64,000 nucleotides of DNA from Scleromitrula shiraiana. Taxonomy: Eukaryota; Ascomycota; Leotiomycetes; Helotiales; Sclerotiniaceae. Each line of letters begins with the position of its first letter. Position 1 is the first letter of the stretch. The DNA lies in contig JABELC010000006.1 in NCBI GenBank assembly GCA_028455995.1, forward strand, positions 1,116,001 through 1,180,000, written 5' to 3'. The notes beneath the pieces were generated by a model that was given only the letters and a program-made list of their open reading frames with translations, made no database searches and was not told the origin of the DNA. The position numbers and the translations under genes were made by a program. This document shows positions 1-12,600 of this stretch, piece after piece.

Positions 1-1102
1 CCACGTCCTCCAATTGATCCTGCTCTGGCTCATCCCAACCAAAGCCCGTATATGCTAGATCCGGATCCAATCCATCAGCATCCAACCCATCAAGAAAGCC
101 CTCCCATTCAGCCACATCTTGAGGCTCATAATCAGGCACATCATGCGCAACATAAACCCGATTCTCTGCTTCTTCCTTCTCAGTAAACAATGTTTTCATC
201 AATTCCTTGTCTGCCTCAAACTCAATCTTGAATTTTTTCAGCCACTCGCCCAGATGTCTTGGCAAAATAGACTTGTACTCCATGGTCGGAAAATCCCGAA
301 CCTCCTCCCCCTTCTCCAAAGCCAACTTTGTCATCTCTCGCTTCAACGTGACCATATTATACTTGAGTTCATCGTCATCGGTCTCCAAATCGTAGATCGG
401 CCATTCCTCATCAAACTCGCCAGCCAGAATTTCATCATGAGAAAGAAGAGCCTCTAATATATCAACATTGTCCGCAAAGACCAAATCAGCTTCCTGGGCC
501 TTTGTTGCGGCACAGCCTTCCCAAAATGGGATTTCTTCTTGTTGAAGGTAATTGACAACCATGGTAAGATTCTTGACTCTTGGGAAGTACTGAAGTACAC
601 GAGCCAAGTCGGTTTCGCGCTCGCCAGGAAAACCGTTAAGACGACCGGTCATCCACCGCGGGGGGGAAATGGCGAGATTTTCGACACGTGAAAGTTCTTC
701 CGCATCCATATTATTTAAACCTATGAAGAAGGACTGGAGAAGATCTTCCGTGCATCGCTTGAATGTTCTGTAATCGAGAAAGAGTGTATCACGCTTGCAG
801 TCGAAGTAGATGGGTGGAGTACTATCGAGCGCGGTTGGTGGAGAATTGCGACATGTGAACATTGATGCATAACGTCTGTCATTGATCGCGAATTTTCTAG
901 AATTGTAGCAAGCAGATAACATCACCGGAGCTGGTTGATAGGACTGGAATTGTAATGGTTGAAGGGCGCTGCTTGGCGGGCTTTCGAGCCCCTTGTAATG
1001 AATGTAGACGATACGTGGAGAAGGGAGTGATAGTTCCCAGATTTTGAGTTGTAGTTCGGGGCATAATTTCTCGAAGCAGTGGAAAGTGGTTGGACCAGAC
1101 AT
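1..1102 (-). CDS. 2EXR (F-box-like) domain protein, 3' end outside the window
   Basis: One uninterrupted frame runs from an ATG at 1102 down to the window edge with no stop, so about 367 residues are visible and the C-terminus is missing. Residues 6-35 read FHCFEKLCPELQLKIWELSL then PSPRIVYI, which matches the 2EXR domain found in large families of filamentous-fungal proteins. The N-terminal half contains the usual pattern of short strands after the 2EXR motif (PPIYFDCKRDTLFLD). The visible C-terminal part is acidic (DGLDADGLDPD, EPEQDQLEDV). The function of 2EXR proteins is largely unknown; an F-box-like adaptor role is suggested only by similarity of the motif. No intron is needed. The overlapping ORF at 897-1220 is a shadow in another frame. 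Confidence 0.85.
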   Translation of the reverse strand, partial: MSGPTTFHCFEKLCPELQLKIWELSLPSPRIVYIHYKGLESPPSSALQPLQFQSYQPAPVMLSACYNSRKFAINDRRYASMFTCRNSPPTALDSTPPIYFDCKRDTLFLDYRTFKRCTEDLLQSFFIGLNNMDAEELSRVENLAISPPRWMTGRLNGFPGERETDLARVLQYFPRVKNLTMVVNYLQQEEIPFWEGCAATKAQEADLVFADNVDILEALLSHDEILAGEFDEEWPIYDLETDDDELKYNMVTLKREMTKLALEKGEEVRDFPTMEYKSILPRHLGEWLKKFKIEFEADKELMKTLFTEKEEAENRVYVAHDVPDYEPQDVAEWEGFLDGLDADGLDPDLAYTGFGWDEPEQDQLEDV

Positions 1103-2644
1103 CTTGAGGATAGAAATGTTCGTGAGAGATGTTGTTTGGTTGTTTGTAGATCTGAGATGATGCCGAAAAGATACTCAGTCTGCTAATGATGCAGAGATCG
1201 TCGAAGAAGTAGTAAAGCACCTAAATGCGAGTCTTTTGAAGGTAAGACTTTCTAGAAGAGTGATAAACTTGTCGTTTAAGAAGTAGACAGATCTGAGAGT
1301 ATATTGAGGCTATTCCCAGTATCTTATTGACGAAAATGAGTAGTATTCGATAGTTTTGATGGTTTTGAGAGTATTCAAGTATCTTGATAGTAGAAGAATT
1401 TGAAGAAAGTATTTTGTTTTTAGATGGAGAAAGCAGCAGCCAACTGTGGGAAGTAGAGACTATATAGTAAGAAGATCTAGTCACTACAGCGCGAGAAGAT
1501 CCCCCGTAATACTATGATTAGGCAACTATAAACAGGTTCTGCAACGAAAGGTTCAAGTAAATAAACTAATTCAGCCAAAATAAGTGAATCGAGACGTCGC
1601 GACGACGCTATTTCGCGACGATGTAATCGCAATGTACGACAGCAAGGTTGAGTGAATACTTAATCGCGATACCTAATCGCGATATCTAGCTAGAAGGACG
1701 TGGCATGTAAGGCTCGACTTACATGACTCATTGCTACGATTTTGCATGTTGAGGTTGAAACTTCAACCTTCTTTCAGAACAAATATCCATAAGCTGATCG
1801 AAATGAGGATAATATCATGGTATACTAGTTCCATTTAGAGCTTCTCATATATATATACCTTCACATTCGCACCTTTCAGCCTTCTCTCACTCATTAGCCC
1901 TCCTCCCTCTCAAAACTTTTGAATATTATGTCTACAGTCTAGTCAGCATCACACCCAAGTATCAGAACCACCATCTCAACTCCGCGAAGACAAGTGGTTG
2001 AAATAGAGCCTTACAACTAGTCCTATCAAATACCCTCTCCCTGTATAGACCATGCAATCAACACGTGATTGGTATGATCATCAGCAAGACTTGTCTTGTG
2101 TTCCTGAATCAAACACAAGGGGCGGTTCTCTTACCGTAACTGTTGTAGAGATCAAACATGACCGGAACCACTTTTCAGCTGGGCTGTCGTATTTTTGTTT
2201 GTAACTATCATCGATGTAATGGAGTTCATTCGACTCAATGACTAAACAGTTGCGAAATAAACGTGGTAGTTCGGACCCGATAGAGATGTCTGTTCCTGCC
2301 AATTGTTAAGCCATGGTTCCGAACGGCGGACAAACCAGATCTTAAAAAGAAAAGAGAACTATTCTCAGGGTCCCCATCGTCGCCCCCACCAGCATCTTCG
2401 CATTCACTTACGTTGCCGTGAAGAATCCATCCAGGTACCGGAATATTAACCGGCTTGCATACTAGGGATGATGCACTTTGGAGTTTGAAAATTGACTGAA
2501 TTGGAAAAGTTCGGGCTCTGCGGAAAGATAAGTTATATTAACCTACTTCAATAACGGACACGATCGAAATAAAATTTTCCATTTTGATTCCATTCTGCCC
2601 AGACCACCTCTATAGCTTCAAAGAACGATCTAATCTCTTCAGAT
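1103..2644. other. intergenic, no gene seen
   Basis: This spans the upstream region of the 2EXR gene and the 3' side of the methylcitrate dehydratase gene. Around 1590-1690 there are several TCGCGA-type words (tcgcgacgac, ttcgcgacga, atcgcgata twice) which could be protein-binding sites. A TATA-like run (atatatatacc) lies at 1849-1859, followed by a pyrimidine-rich stretch to 1930. The 73-codon frame at 2081-2302 has no recognisable content, and I do not call it. Confidence 0.4.
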
Positions 2645-4420
2645 CTAAGCAGCAATCTTTTTGGTAACATATAGATCCACATATTCATCCACTGCCATTC
2701 CCTCAAGTTTCTTCCCATCATTTCCTAAATCAACCAATGTTTTTACATGATCTTTACTGAAATGTGGTTCCAAATGTCTCTTATACTTAGCTAAAATTTC
2801 AGGTTTAGCTTCTTCTCTTCTTAATCTATGACCCAATGGAGCTTCAACGACAACTTCTTCCAAAACTGTTCCGTCGTTCAATGTAACAGTCAATGCGTTA
2901 GGGATAGTTCTCATATCCTCATTATGGTAATCTTTGGTGAATTGAGGATCCTCAACACAAGCAATCTTTTGACGTAAGGATTCAACCAAAGGTGATGTAG
3001 CTGCTTCACCACCATCGGTATAATCTGTAGCTTCGAGACGTCCATAAACAAGCATAACTGAAACCATGTATTGGATACAATGGTCACGGTCTGCAAAGTT
3101 ATCCATAGGTTTAAATTGTTTATCAATAATTCGAACACATGCTTCATGGGTTCTGCAAGTGATATCCTTGATATCCTTGGCAGATTTTCCTTGATCTACC
3201 AATTGTTGACGAATTCGTTTTGCAGCTTCAATTGCAGTTTGGGAATGGAATTCAGCTATAAAATGTTAGAAATTCTATAAAATGCGGGGTAAAAAGTGAC
3301 ATACCTGGATATGAAACTTTGAATAAAACATTCTCCATAACATAACTACCATACGGTCTTTGGAATTCGAATTTGTTGCCCTTAAAAAGGACATCGTAGA
3401 AACCCCAAACAGGAGCAGATAAAACTGTTGGTACACCTGGTTCACCCTTCATAACCTTCAATACCAAATTAACCGCACGTTGACAAGCATCACCTGCAGC
3501 CCATGACTTTCTTGACATAGTATTAGGTGAATGTCTATAAGTTCTCAAACTTTGACCATCAACCCAAGCTTGTGATACTGCATCTGCTGTTTGTTTTTCA
3601 TTCAAACCCAACATTTTGGAAACAACAGCAGCACTGGCAACTTTGACAAGTACAACATGGTCAAGACCAACTTTATTGTACGAATTTAATAATGCCAAAC
3701 ATCCTTGAATTTCATGTGCTTTGATCATAGCTTCCAAAACCTCCTTGATGGTAATAACTTTCCCATTGCCAAGATTTCCTCCAGCTCTGTTTGTACGTGA
3801 GATCCAATCTGCCACAGCGAGAATTGCACCTAAATTATCGGAAGGATGTCCCCATTCTGCGGCTAACCAACAATCATTGTAATCGAGCCATCTAATCATG
3901 GCACCGATATTGAATGCACCATTAACTGGATCGAGTTGAAATGGTGTACCAGGAACTTTTGTACCATTTGGAACAATGGTACCCTCAACAATAGGACCAA
4001 GTAATTTTGTACATTCTTTGAATCTTAAACCTTCGAGACCGCAACCTAATGTATCGAGGAAAACAAATCGTGCTGTATCAAACTATGAAGATTAGTTAGT
4101 AGGGTGATTGAGTTGATTGTTTACATTTTGAATGCAAGACTTACAGCCAAATCCGAATTTATTGGGGTATTATGAACATAACTAGCAATATCCTTAATTT
4201 CAGGATCATATTCACGGGCTTGAGGTGGTGGAGGAGCTCCAGATTGTAAAGGAGACATGGTAGAAAATTGTTTGAATGATGATGGTGTTTTTGTTGAAAG
4301 TTTGAAGTTGGATTGAACTCCAGCCGTGAATGCAAGTGGAATCCTTGGGTTTCTTGATTGGATAACTGATAATCGGAGATTTCTTGTAGCTCTACGAACA
4401 CCCAGGTTGATGGTAGACAT
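2645..4420 (-). CDS. prpD: 2-methylcitrate dehydratase, mitochondrial (PrpD family)
   Basis: Dehydrates 2-methylcitrate to 2-methyl-cis-aconitate in the mitochondrial methylcitrate cycle, which detoxifies propionyl-CoA from odd-chain fatty acids and branched amino acids. Three exons: 4145-4420, 3305-4082 and 2645-3255; the introns (62 and 49 bases) have GTAAGT/GTATGT donors and the phases join exactly, giving 554 residues, normal for fungal PrpD. The junctions restore conserved text: [24 protein letters not shown] and [17 protein letters not shown]. The MmgE/PrpD hallmarks [23 protein letters not shown] and SKMLGLN are present. The first 35 residues are rich in Arg/Ser and lack acidic residues, as expected of a mitochondrial presequence. 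The ATG at 4420 has A at -3; the frame upstream opens only with TTG. No neighbouring methylcitrate synthase or methylisocitrate lyase is in the window. Confidence 0.95.
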
Positions 4421-5262
4421 TGTAGGAATTACCCAAGTAATCAATTGGGAGGAAGGGTAGAAAAAGATAGCTGGTGATAGAAATTAATTCTCAGGCTTTT
4501 TCTATAAAAATTTATAAGAAAAGAACCATTTAATCAATATGGGAGATGTTGCTATGTTGTAGATGGTTAGCTGCCAGTGGTAGGAATTGGATATTATCGG
4601 GTTTAGCAAATGTTTACGTTCCATTGTTCCACCTTCCCCATGGGATCTACAATTGCCCCTCACATCTTTGTTGCCTCGGTTAAGAGCGGCATGATCGGTC
4701 AAAAGCATCACAGCTGCACACACGGCATGGAGTAATGAGCCCGGTATTATTGTATCCATACCATCATGTGGTTAAATAATACAATCATATAGAAGAAACC
4801 TGCAAATAATAGGGGAAAAGTACATGAATTTATGTATAGTACACAAAAGATCTGTAATATATACAATTTAATCCTGGTGATGGGTAATATAATTATAGTG
4901 AAATCAAAATTCACCTGGAAAATCATAGTATGCAGCACACAGTAGAATACAAGCAGCTGAATATATATATAGTAAGAATTTGAAGATATCGAAGATATAT
5001 AACTAACAATAAATACAAAGGAGAGTGATTAAAATACAAAACAACATCCCAATACACGGCGTTCTCGAGCTCCCCGCCTCTCCTCTCCGCCCCTTTCCCT
5101 TCCCCTTCCCGTTTCCATCTGCTCCCTCCTTCTCCTCTCCTCTACTTTCTCCCCCATCTCTCTCATTCCCACCTCTCCTCTACATTTTCCTCCCATCCGC
5201 TCTTCTCCTTCAATTGAGAAAACTCCGATTTCTCTTTTAATCAAGTAAACAACATGTAGAGC
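4421..5262. other. intergenic; promoter of prpD and 3' side of the SET gene
   Basis: AT-rich upstream DNA of prpD up to about 5040. It then changes abruptly to a strand-biased pyrimidine tract (see the repeat at 5068-5216) that abuts the stop codon of the SET gene. The mirror-image ORFs here (5025-5240 plus, 5029-5244 minus) are by-products of that low-complexity tract. Confidence 0.4.
5068..5216. repeat. polypyrimidine/polypurine tract of about 150 bp
   Basis: On the plus strand nearly every base from 5068 to 5216 is C or T (ctccccgcctctcctctccg and similar), so the minus strand, which is the sense strand of the SET gene, is almost pure purine. It lies 50-200 bases downstream of that gene's stop codon, where its 3' UTR and polyadenylation site should be. 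Such tracts can form triplex or unusual structures; that is inference. Confidence 0.7.
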
Positions 5263-7038
5263 TTAACTAGGCTTCATAAACCCACTAAACACCTGCCCCC
5301 GCCCACCCCCCGGATATTTCACCGCCCTCCCCCTATCCAACCCCTTCTTCTCTGCCTTCAACCCCTCCGACGCACCCCAATAATGTTCCCCATACTCCGC
5401 CAACAACTGTTCCCCAAACCTAATATCCACCAGCGCCCTAATCGTAATGCGTAATTTCCCAGCCACAACTTCCGAATTCAACCCTACATTGGCCGTCTCC
5501 CCTTTCCCTGGACAATTGAGAAATCGTGTCCACGATCCCTCGGCTCCGCTTATGATTGAGGCTATGGGATCCGGATTGTAATCTAGTGAAGATTCATCCA
5601 TAGCGTCGGGATCAATCTCTAGGGGAACCCCAGCATCGTCAACGTAAGGTGGTCCGTCGAATATCATAGCATATGTATCATCGCCCCATTCCCCCTCCGT
5701 TTGATACGGTATGAACCTCCCACAATATTCCCCCAAGATGAAATTTTGCGGTATTGCTTGAAGAGCTCTAACCCCACAATTCACTTCTCCGGGCTTAAAT
5801 TGTGTATATTCCATAACCTCAATCAAAACATTCGAAAAGATATCCTGAGCCTTGCAATCACAAGTAGCTGACCTGGTATTCCTCGTATGTCTTGAAGGTC
5901 CTGTTCGTCTACCACAAAAGACACAAACTGGATAATTCCTTCCCCATTGTCGACAAGGATGTTGCATGTCCGTTGGTGGATAGTCCCAAGTTTCCAGCCA
6001 ACCTCGAGGTTGCCAATGCTGCATGAAATCGCTCTTCTTATAGATATTTTGAGTAATGTGCTTATATGGCGTATGAACAGATCCGGGGAGTTTCGGCTTG
6101 AATGTGGTTTTCTTGATCCCTCCAGCTGCTGTTCGATAATATTCGTAAGGACATCTTATACCACCAAATTGAGCATCGGGTGCTAATAGAGGAAGTGCCA
6201 ACACACCTCTCGCACTTTTGTTGAACACCATGATGTAATTAATTCTTCGGCTATGGGCGAATGCTCTAATCGCGTGTCTTTCTCGTTTGAGGCGGCTTTT
6301 GAGCTCTTCCAATCGAGCAACATATTCAGGGTCTTCATCTCCAGTATCCACCCTTTCTCCTTCAGGTCCAGGTTCCAAATGTTGGAGTGATTCGCAAAAG
6401 GAAGGTGAACACATTAGAATAGCGAGGAGCTCTAATGTAATAATCTGCATGAATGCATCGAATCTCCGACGGCTGTTGGGATCCCTCAATATGGCCTCAT
6501 ATGGATTGTAACTCGCCGTTTCGACTTCACTCGGATATAACTCATGACGTCTAAGGTCGCGATAGATTGCTTCAATTAGAGCTTGTGCCCATTCTTTATT
6601 TGCTCTGGTGTTCTCTCTCGTTTGTTCTTCCTCTGCTTCTCTTTCAATCCTTTCATTTCTATTATTCAAGAATACTAATCTTCTCTCGTTTGCCTGGGCA
6701 ACCGAATCATCATCATGCTTTCTTTTATAGGCTGCATTAAATTCTTCCATGTAAGCTTCATGTTGAACTATAGTTTCATTTTTCCTTGCATCAAATCTTG
6801 CCCTTTCAAGAGCCTGTTCTCCTGCAAGTCTCTCTTCTTCTGCCTTTCGAAATTCCAATCTACCAGCAGCAGTCATGTTGGCCAATACTTCTTCATCATA
6901 CTCTGCTTGATTCCTTCCTTTTCTTGGTGGTGGAGGTGGTGGAGTAGAAGAACGTGGAGGCCGAGATGGTGTACGATCATCGCGCCTACCACCGCGCCTA
7001 CCACCTCGTCGACCACCAGCACGCCCCAGAAAATTCAT
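5263..7038 (-). CDS. SET-domain protein with RGG-like N-terminus
   Basis: A single-exon protein of 591 residues. The N-terminus is a Gly/Arg repeat (GRAGGRRGGRRGGRR) followed by a Pro-rich stretch (PPRSSTPPPPPPRKGR) and a long charged, probably coiled region (about 45-165). A SET domain sits at about 415-560: GVRALQAIPQNFILGEYCGR at its start and LVDIRFGEQLLAEYGEHYW at its end. The usual RFxNHSC segment reads RFLNCPGKGETANV here, so the cofactor-side motif is divergent. A Cys-rich stretch precedes it (VCVFCGRR, CDCKAQD). SET proteins are usually protein lysine methyltransferases using S-adenosylmethionine; the substrate cannot be read from sequence. The ATG at 7038 is chosen because the frame upstream opens only with TTG. 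Confidence 0.85.
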   Translation of the reverse strand: MNFLGRAGGRRGGRRGGRRDDRTPSRPPRSSTPPPPPPRKGRNQAEYDEEVLANMTAAGRLEFRKAEEERLAGEQALERARFDARKNETIVQHEAYMEEFNAAYKRKHDDDSVAQANERRLVFLNNRNERIEREAEEEQTRENTRANKEWAQALIEAIYRDLRRHELYPSEVETASYNPYEAILRDPNSRRRFDAFMQIITLELLAILMCSPSFCESLQHLEPGPEGERVDTGDEDPEYVARLEELKSRLKRERHAIRAFAHSRRINYIMVFNKSARGVLALPLLAPDAQFGGIRCPYEYYRTAAGGIKKTTFKPKLPGSVHTPYKHITQNIYKKSDFMQHWQPRGWLETWDYPPTDMQHPCRQWGRNYPVCVFCGRRTGPSRHTRNTRSATCDCKAQDIFSNVLIEVMEYTQFKPGEVNCGVRALQAIPQNFILGEYCGRFIPYQTEGEWGDDTYAMIFDGPPYVDDAGVPLEIDPDAMDESSLDYNPDPIASIISGAEGSWTRFLNCPGKGETANVGLNSEVVAGKLRITIRALVDIRFGEQLLAEYGEHYWGASEGLKAEKKGLDRGRAVKYPGGGRGQVFSGFMKPS

Positions 7039-7777
7039 TTTGAGTAAAATATATGTTGTTTTGATAGAATTTAGATCATATAAACGATATCTCAATAACA
7101 AATCACAATATTCTCAGGGAGGTATTTTTATTCATTAGTAAATGAATATAAAAAATCTCAACTCTTTGTACGATAGATGCATTAAAGAACATGCCCGGAT
7201 GCGGTCACAATAAGCCCTTGAGGAAAAGCCGAATGTGAAAGGGGTCAAAATAGTTCATTATCATTTTCAATGTCATCAAACTTAATTGGGAATCAAAAGG
7301 TACCAAACACTGTTTGATTATTTGAGGATAATTGACAAAGGGAGAGGACCTTCACTATTTCATTGATATGTAAGGACGACGAATAGTTCGGCAGCAAGGG
7401 ATAACTACTCGTTCCTTTTTCATACATGATATATGAACAAAAGAATCTCAGCAGGAATTGTTATTTGGAAAGATAATGTATGGTTAATGAAAGAAGGAAG
7501 TAAACAATGCCATTGTGCTCTTTTCTTTATATGAGAATGTAACTTCCTAGAAGGTAAACTTGCAACCAATATTCAATTGAGAGTCATGCAAATCAAGATA
7601 ATAGAGCAGGCCCCAACATCACATCGAAAAATATTGAACTTTCCAAATACTTAATATTAATCGACTAGAATATCATTGGCCCCCAAATCTGCGTAACTGT
7701 TTCCCACAGATATATCAACCCATATCCAATAACCCCATTATGAACACCAACATATCCAAAATTTTCCCGGTATTCAA
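7039..7777. other. intergenic, no gene seen
   Basis: AT-rich DNA between the SET gene start and the EAF gene stop. It should hold the SET promoter and the EAF terminator. I see no repeat, RNA gene or open frame worth calling. Confidence 0.4.
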
Positions 7778-8720
7778 TTATTCTTCCTCACTCTCACTAC
7801 TTTCGTCAACACCAGTACCACCATTTTCCTCGGCTTCTGCTTCTTCTGCAAATGCCTGCTCCAGATCAGCTTCCAAATCAACTATATCCACATCACTGAG
7901 ACCACTATTGTTATTGACAGGACTTGGCAATTTCAATTCATCCACATCTTGATGTTGCTCTTCATAAATCTCATGTTCTGCATCTTCGTCCTCATCACTA
8001 ATCTCTTCTTCACTTAATTGTCGTATGTAAGTCGGAGGGTGTTCATAGGTATGTATTGGGACGGGTCCATCTGGATATTCAATTGTAAGGCCATCATCTG
8101 AATCTTCTTCGGGTTCTGGTGTTGGTTCTCGAGGTGGTGGCTTTGGCTTCTTTTTCTCTTGTTTTGCTCGTGGAGCTGCTTTTGCTTTTGTTGTGGTAGC
8201 TTTTGCTTTCGATGGCTTCTTTTGTGATGCTTTTGATTGAGGAATAGGTTCTTCTTTCGCAGCTGGTAGAGGTGGAGGTGGTTCCAACTGAGGGTATTGT
8301 GATTGTAATTGTGAAGCGTCGTCCGTCCATGGTACACTTGTTAAATTCATATCAAATGTTGAATCTATTCGATCAAGAACAAAATGCTTCTTAATAGGAT
8401 CGAATATAAGGACGAATTGACCATCCCCAACTGTTCGCGCACCAGTATATGTATATTCCTCATTATTATCTGATAAAGAGAGATCGTAATTTGAAGATGT
8501 AGAAGGTTTTAGTTCTGCGGAGTTGGTAGAGTCATTGGAAGATGGATCAGGTTTATGATTGTCTAACGATTGGTCAGATTATTGATTCTTTTGATTGAGA
8601 ATATGTGATCTTACATCGAATACCAGTATAAACATTATTTGAAGGTTTTCCTAACAAGGCATCACTAAGAACAATGGGATATTTCCCGGGCTTCTCGAGA
8701 TCTATTGCTGCCGCCGCCAT
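7778..8720 (-). CDS. EAF-type RNA polymerase II elongation factor
   Basis: Two exons, 8615-8720 and 7778-8562, with a 52-base intron (GTAAGA...TTAG), giving 296 residues. The N-terminal 100 residues match the ELL-associated factor fold: KPGKYPIVLSDALLGKPSNN, then the join TGIR|YNHKPDPSS, and later GDGQFVLIFDPIKKHFVLDR, which corresponds to the conserved end of the EAF domain. The remainder is low complexity: a Lys/Ala-rich basic stretch (KKPSKAKATTTKAKAAPRAK), Pro-rich linkers and a strongly acidic C-terminus ending in ESSESEEE, the type of tail that acts in transactivation. EAF binds ELL and stimulates transcription elongation in the nucleus. The start MAAAAIDLEKPG lies directly upstream of conserved sequence. 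Confidence 0.88.
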
Positions 8721-8978
8721 AATTGAATTTTGTGAGATTGAGAGGATAAACGTTTATGGTGGAGGAACGAAAGTAGAATTATGAATCAAGAATAGAACGA
8801 CAGGAGATTCCAGGTATAGTGAAAATAATATGAAACAAATTAATAAAATTATCTTACAATTCATAGAATTATTAGAGAGTAATAGGAAGAGTTAACGAAT
8901 GGAATTTTGAAATGGAAGTTGGATATAAATTCAATGAATGATGAGGTAAGAGATTGAGAGATTGAGAGATGCATTCAC

Positions 8979-9007
8979 GGATGGATGGATGGATGGATGG
9001 ATGGATG
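8979..9007. repeat. (GGAT)n microsatellite
   Basis: About seven perfect GGAT units, preceded by three copies of GAGATT-like sequence (agagattgagagattgagag). Confidence 0.9.
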
Positions 9008-9280
9008 TGTTATTAGTGATTATGATATGAGAGATTGATGGGATTTCATTCCCTCCTCAATTGATTGCTAAAAATACCCCCCAGATTTTAATTATTAGTG
9101 ACACAATATCTTCGGCTGCCGTATTTCTATATATTTCTCCTTATTAGTTATAGTTGTACTCTACACTGCAATATCCTCAAATACATACATAAACCTGGTA
9201 TGTATACGTATACTGGTCGTTCCAATTACTATCTACTACTTAATTATTATAATCAGTCATTCAATTTCCAAGTTATTAAG

Positions 9281-9383
<103 letters not shown>

Positions 9384-9608
9384 CCCTTCTCTTTCTCTTC
9401 TTAATTTATGCGGACTTTGTCAACTGCTATCAAATGGCTATCAAATGGCTATCAGATCATTCAAATTAATATGGGGGGATGAGGAATTGGAGGAATCTTA
9501 CATTCTTCTTCCTCCACTCATATTTAAGGCCGTCAGGCACTAGATATTACTACATAATCGTACTCCTTGGCTTTATCGTCATGAGAGGCCAATTTTCTGA
9601 TATTCATA

Positions 9609-12600
9609 ATGGCTTCGAAAGATTCCACATCTACTTCACCCTTCGGAGACTTCCTCATTCTCGATGACTTGATATCTGTTAGAGCCGCTGATGAAATTCA
9701 AACCCCCATTCTTGCTTATCCAAAACCAGGTAAAGGTGTAGCAGACTTCGAACTCTTTACTGGAAAGGACCTTGATAAATTCGTTGATCATGCCGTTAAA
9801 CAATATCTACATCTTGGACTCGTCCCGGTAAGATTTCAATCTTATTTATCTATCTACACAATTTAATACTAAATTAGATATAGGATCAAAATGAAGTTAT
9901 TGCCATCACCGGTCCATCTGACCTCGATTATATGGTGACATTATTTGCATTAAGTAGATTGGGTTATTCGGTCTTATTGTTATCTCCAAGACTTGCATCT
10001 CCAGCTATTTCAAACCTGCTAAAGATGACAAATTGTAATACAATCGTTCATCCAAATCTACCAAACTTAATTTCTACATTATCACAATCAGAATGGGATG
10101 GTTCTCATCTAAAATTTATATTAATGCCGCATCGTCAGTTATATGATACCCAGGAACTATCTGGACCACGATTTTCTCGATCTATAGATAAACATGAAGA
10201 AAGAAAGAAGGTAGCAATAATTTGTCATTCTTCTGGTTCTACTGGACTTCCAAAACCAATATATCAACCTCATAATCGATTCATGGCGACTATTTCATAT
10301 CCAAAAGGGACATGTGAGTTTACCACATTCCCCCTTTACCACAGTTATGGAAACAAAGTATGTTTCAATACAATGTGGATACGAAAAACAATGTATATGC
10401 ATAGTACAGCTGCTCCAATGACTGCAGATGGCTTGATTGAAGTTCTTCGAAAGATTCGTCCTATCATATTCCATGCAGTTCCTTATGCATTGAAATTACT
10501 TGGTGAAAAGAAAGAGGGGGTTGAGGAAATGGCACGTTGTGATGAAGTACTTTTTTCAGGAAGTCAATGTCCAGATAGTTTGGGAGATTATCTGACAAGC
10601 CAAGGAGTAAGATTGGCAACTCTTTTTGGAGCGTAAGTTTCATTGAATCAATTCTCTACATTATACAAATCAATAATCTTGATTGTAGAACAGAATTTGG
10701 TACCTTTGGTACAAGTCGAAGTCGACCACTCGATGACAACTCGTGGAATTACTTACGAATGTTACCATTTGTAAAACCGCATGTTCAAATGAAACCGATT
10801 GGAGATAATACATATGAAAGTGTTTTCTTACCAACCTTTCATCAATTAGTCACTTCAAATTCAGATGATCCGGTACCCGGTTCATATCATTCTAAGGATA
10901 TATTTACACCTCATCCTACAATCCCAGATGCATGGAAATATCTAGGGCGTTTAGATGATCGAATTACATTAATAAATGGAGAGAAGGTTCTTCCTACGCC
11001 AATGGAAGGTCTTGTAAAGCACAACCCACTTGTTAGAGACGCTGTGGTTTTTGGTATAGAGAAATACATACCCGGGCTTCTCATAATTCGTTCGGATTCA
11101 GCTAAGGATATGTCAAATGAAGAATTAATTGATGCGATTTGGTCAACTGTTCAAGAAGCAAATTTGAATGCTGAGGCATTCTCTCACATTAGTAGAGGAA
11201 TGATTCTTCCCTTGCCTGCAGGTATCGATTATCCTCTTACAGATAAAGGATCAATTATTAGGGCTCAGGTTTATTTGAAATTTTCCAAGGAAATAGAAGA
11301 GGTGTATCAGAGATTCGAGGCTGCGGAACAAGGAAGTCTTGAATTGGAAGGGCAGGAGTTGGAAGATTATCTCTTGAGATTGTTCACTAATGATCTAGGC
11401 CTCAAACTTTTGAATTTCAATGAAGATTTCTTCACAGCTGGTATGGATAGTCTCCAATCTATTCAAGCGAGAGGATTGATTTTGAATAATCTATCTATTG
11501 GTGGTAATGCAAGGAAATTGAGTCAGAATGTAGTATTTGAAAGTGGAAGCATTACCAAATTGGCAAGAAAGCTTGAAGCTATTCGAAAGGGAGATGACAT
11601 AGTAAACAACCCGGACGATGAATACGATGCAATGAGACATGCAGTTGATAGGTATTCAAACTTTACCCCACACGTTCCAAGTGTAAATATTTCTGAAAAG
11701 CTAGTAGTGGTAAGTTTCTTGATATGCTACTTCTTCAGATAAGCTACCTGTACTGATGGTGAATATAGGTACTTACGGGTGCAACGGGATCACTTGGTTC
11801 TCATATTCTTGCAGAACTTTTAAAAGATGACACGATTGAAAAAGTATACTGCCTTACCAGAGGTGCAGATCCTGGTACAAGAATATCCGAATCCCTCAAA
11901 AACAGAGGTCTTGATAAAACATCGTCCGACCAACGAATAATCGCATTAACAACTGATCTCAGTCGACCCTATCTTGGTCTTGATTCAGAAGCCTTTCAGA
12001 AGCTTAAGGAGGAAACCACTCATATTATCCATGCAGCATGGGCTGTGAATTTCAACGTTGGATTCCAAGCATTTGAACGAGATATATCCGGAGTTCATAA
12101 TCTCCTTCAACTATCTCTCTCTGTCAATTCCCCAAGACCAGCACGTTTTTTCTTCTGCTCTTCCATCGCCGTTGCAATGGGTGCACCTCGACCAGCTATC
12201 ATTCCAGAAGATCTAGTAGATATCTCACATTCTTCTGGTGGATATGGACGTTCTAAATGGGTTGCGGAGAAGATTGTGGCAAATGCATCTTCGAAATATG
12301 AAGCCGATTCACATATCCTTAGAATTGGCCAAATTGTTGGTGATGCGAAGCTGGCAGGAATATGGAATGATACGGAGGCTATACCGCTTATTATACAATC
12401 CGCATTGACGCTTAAAGTTCTTCCTGCACTTGATATGGTAAGTTTTACTTCAATGGGATTCATGAATTAGTGAACCTCCTCTCCTCCCATATTGTGCATC
12501 AAACTAATTCTCTCAAAGACCTGCTCATGGATCCCAGTCGATGAACTCGCAAATACCATCGTCCACATAACGACATCCCCAGCATCCTACCCAGCATCAG

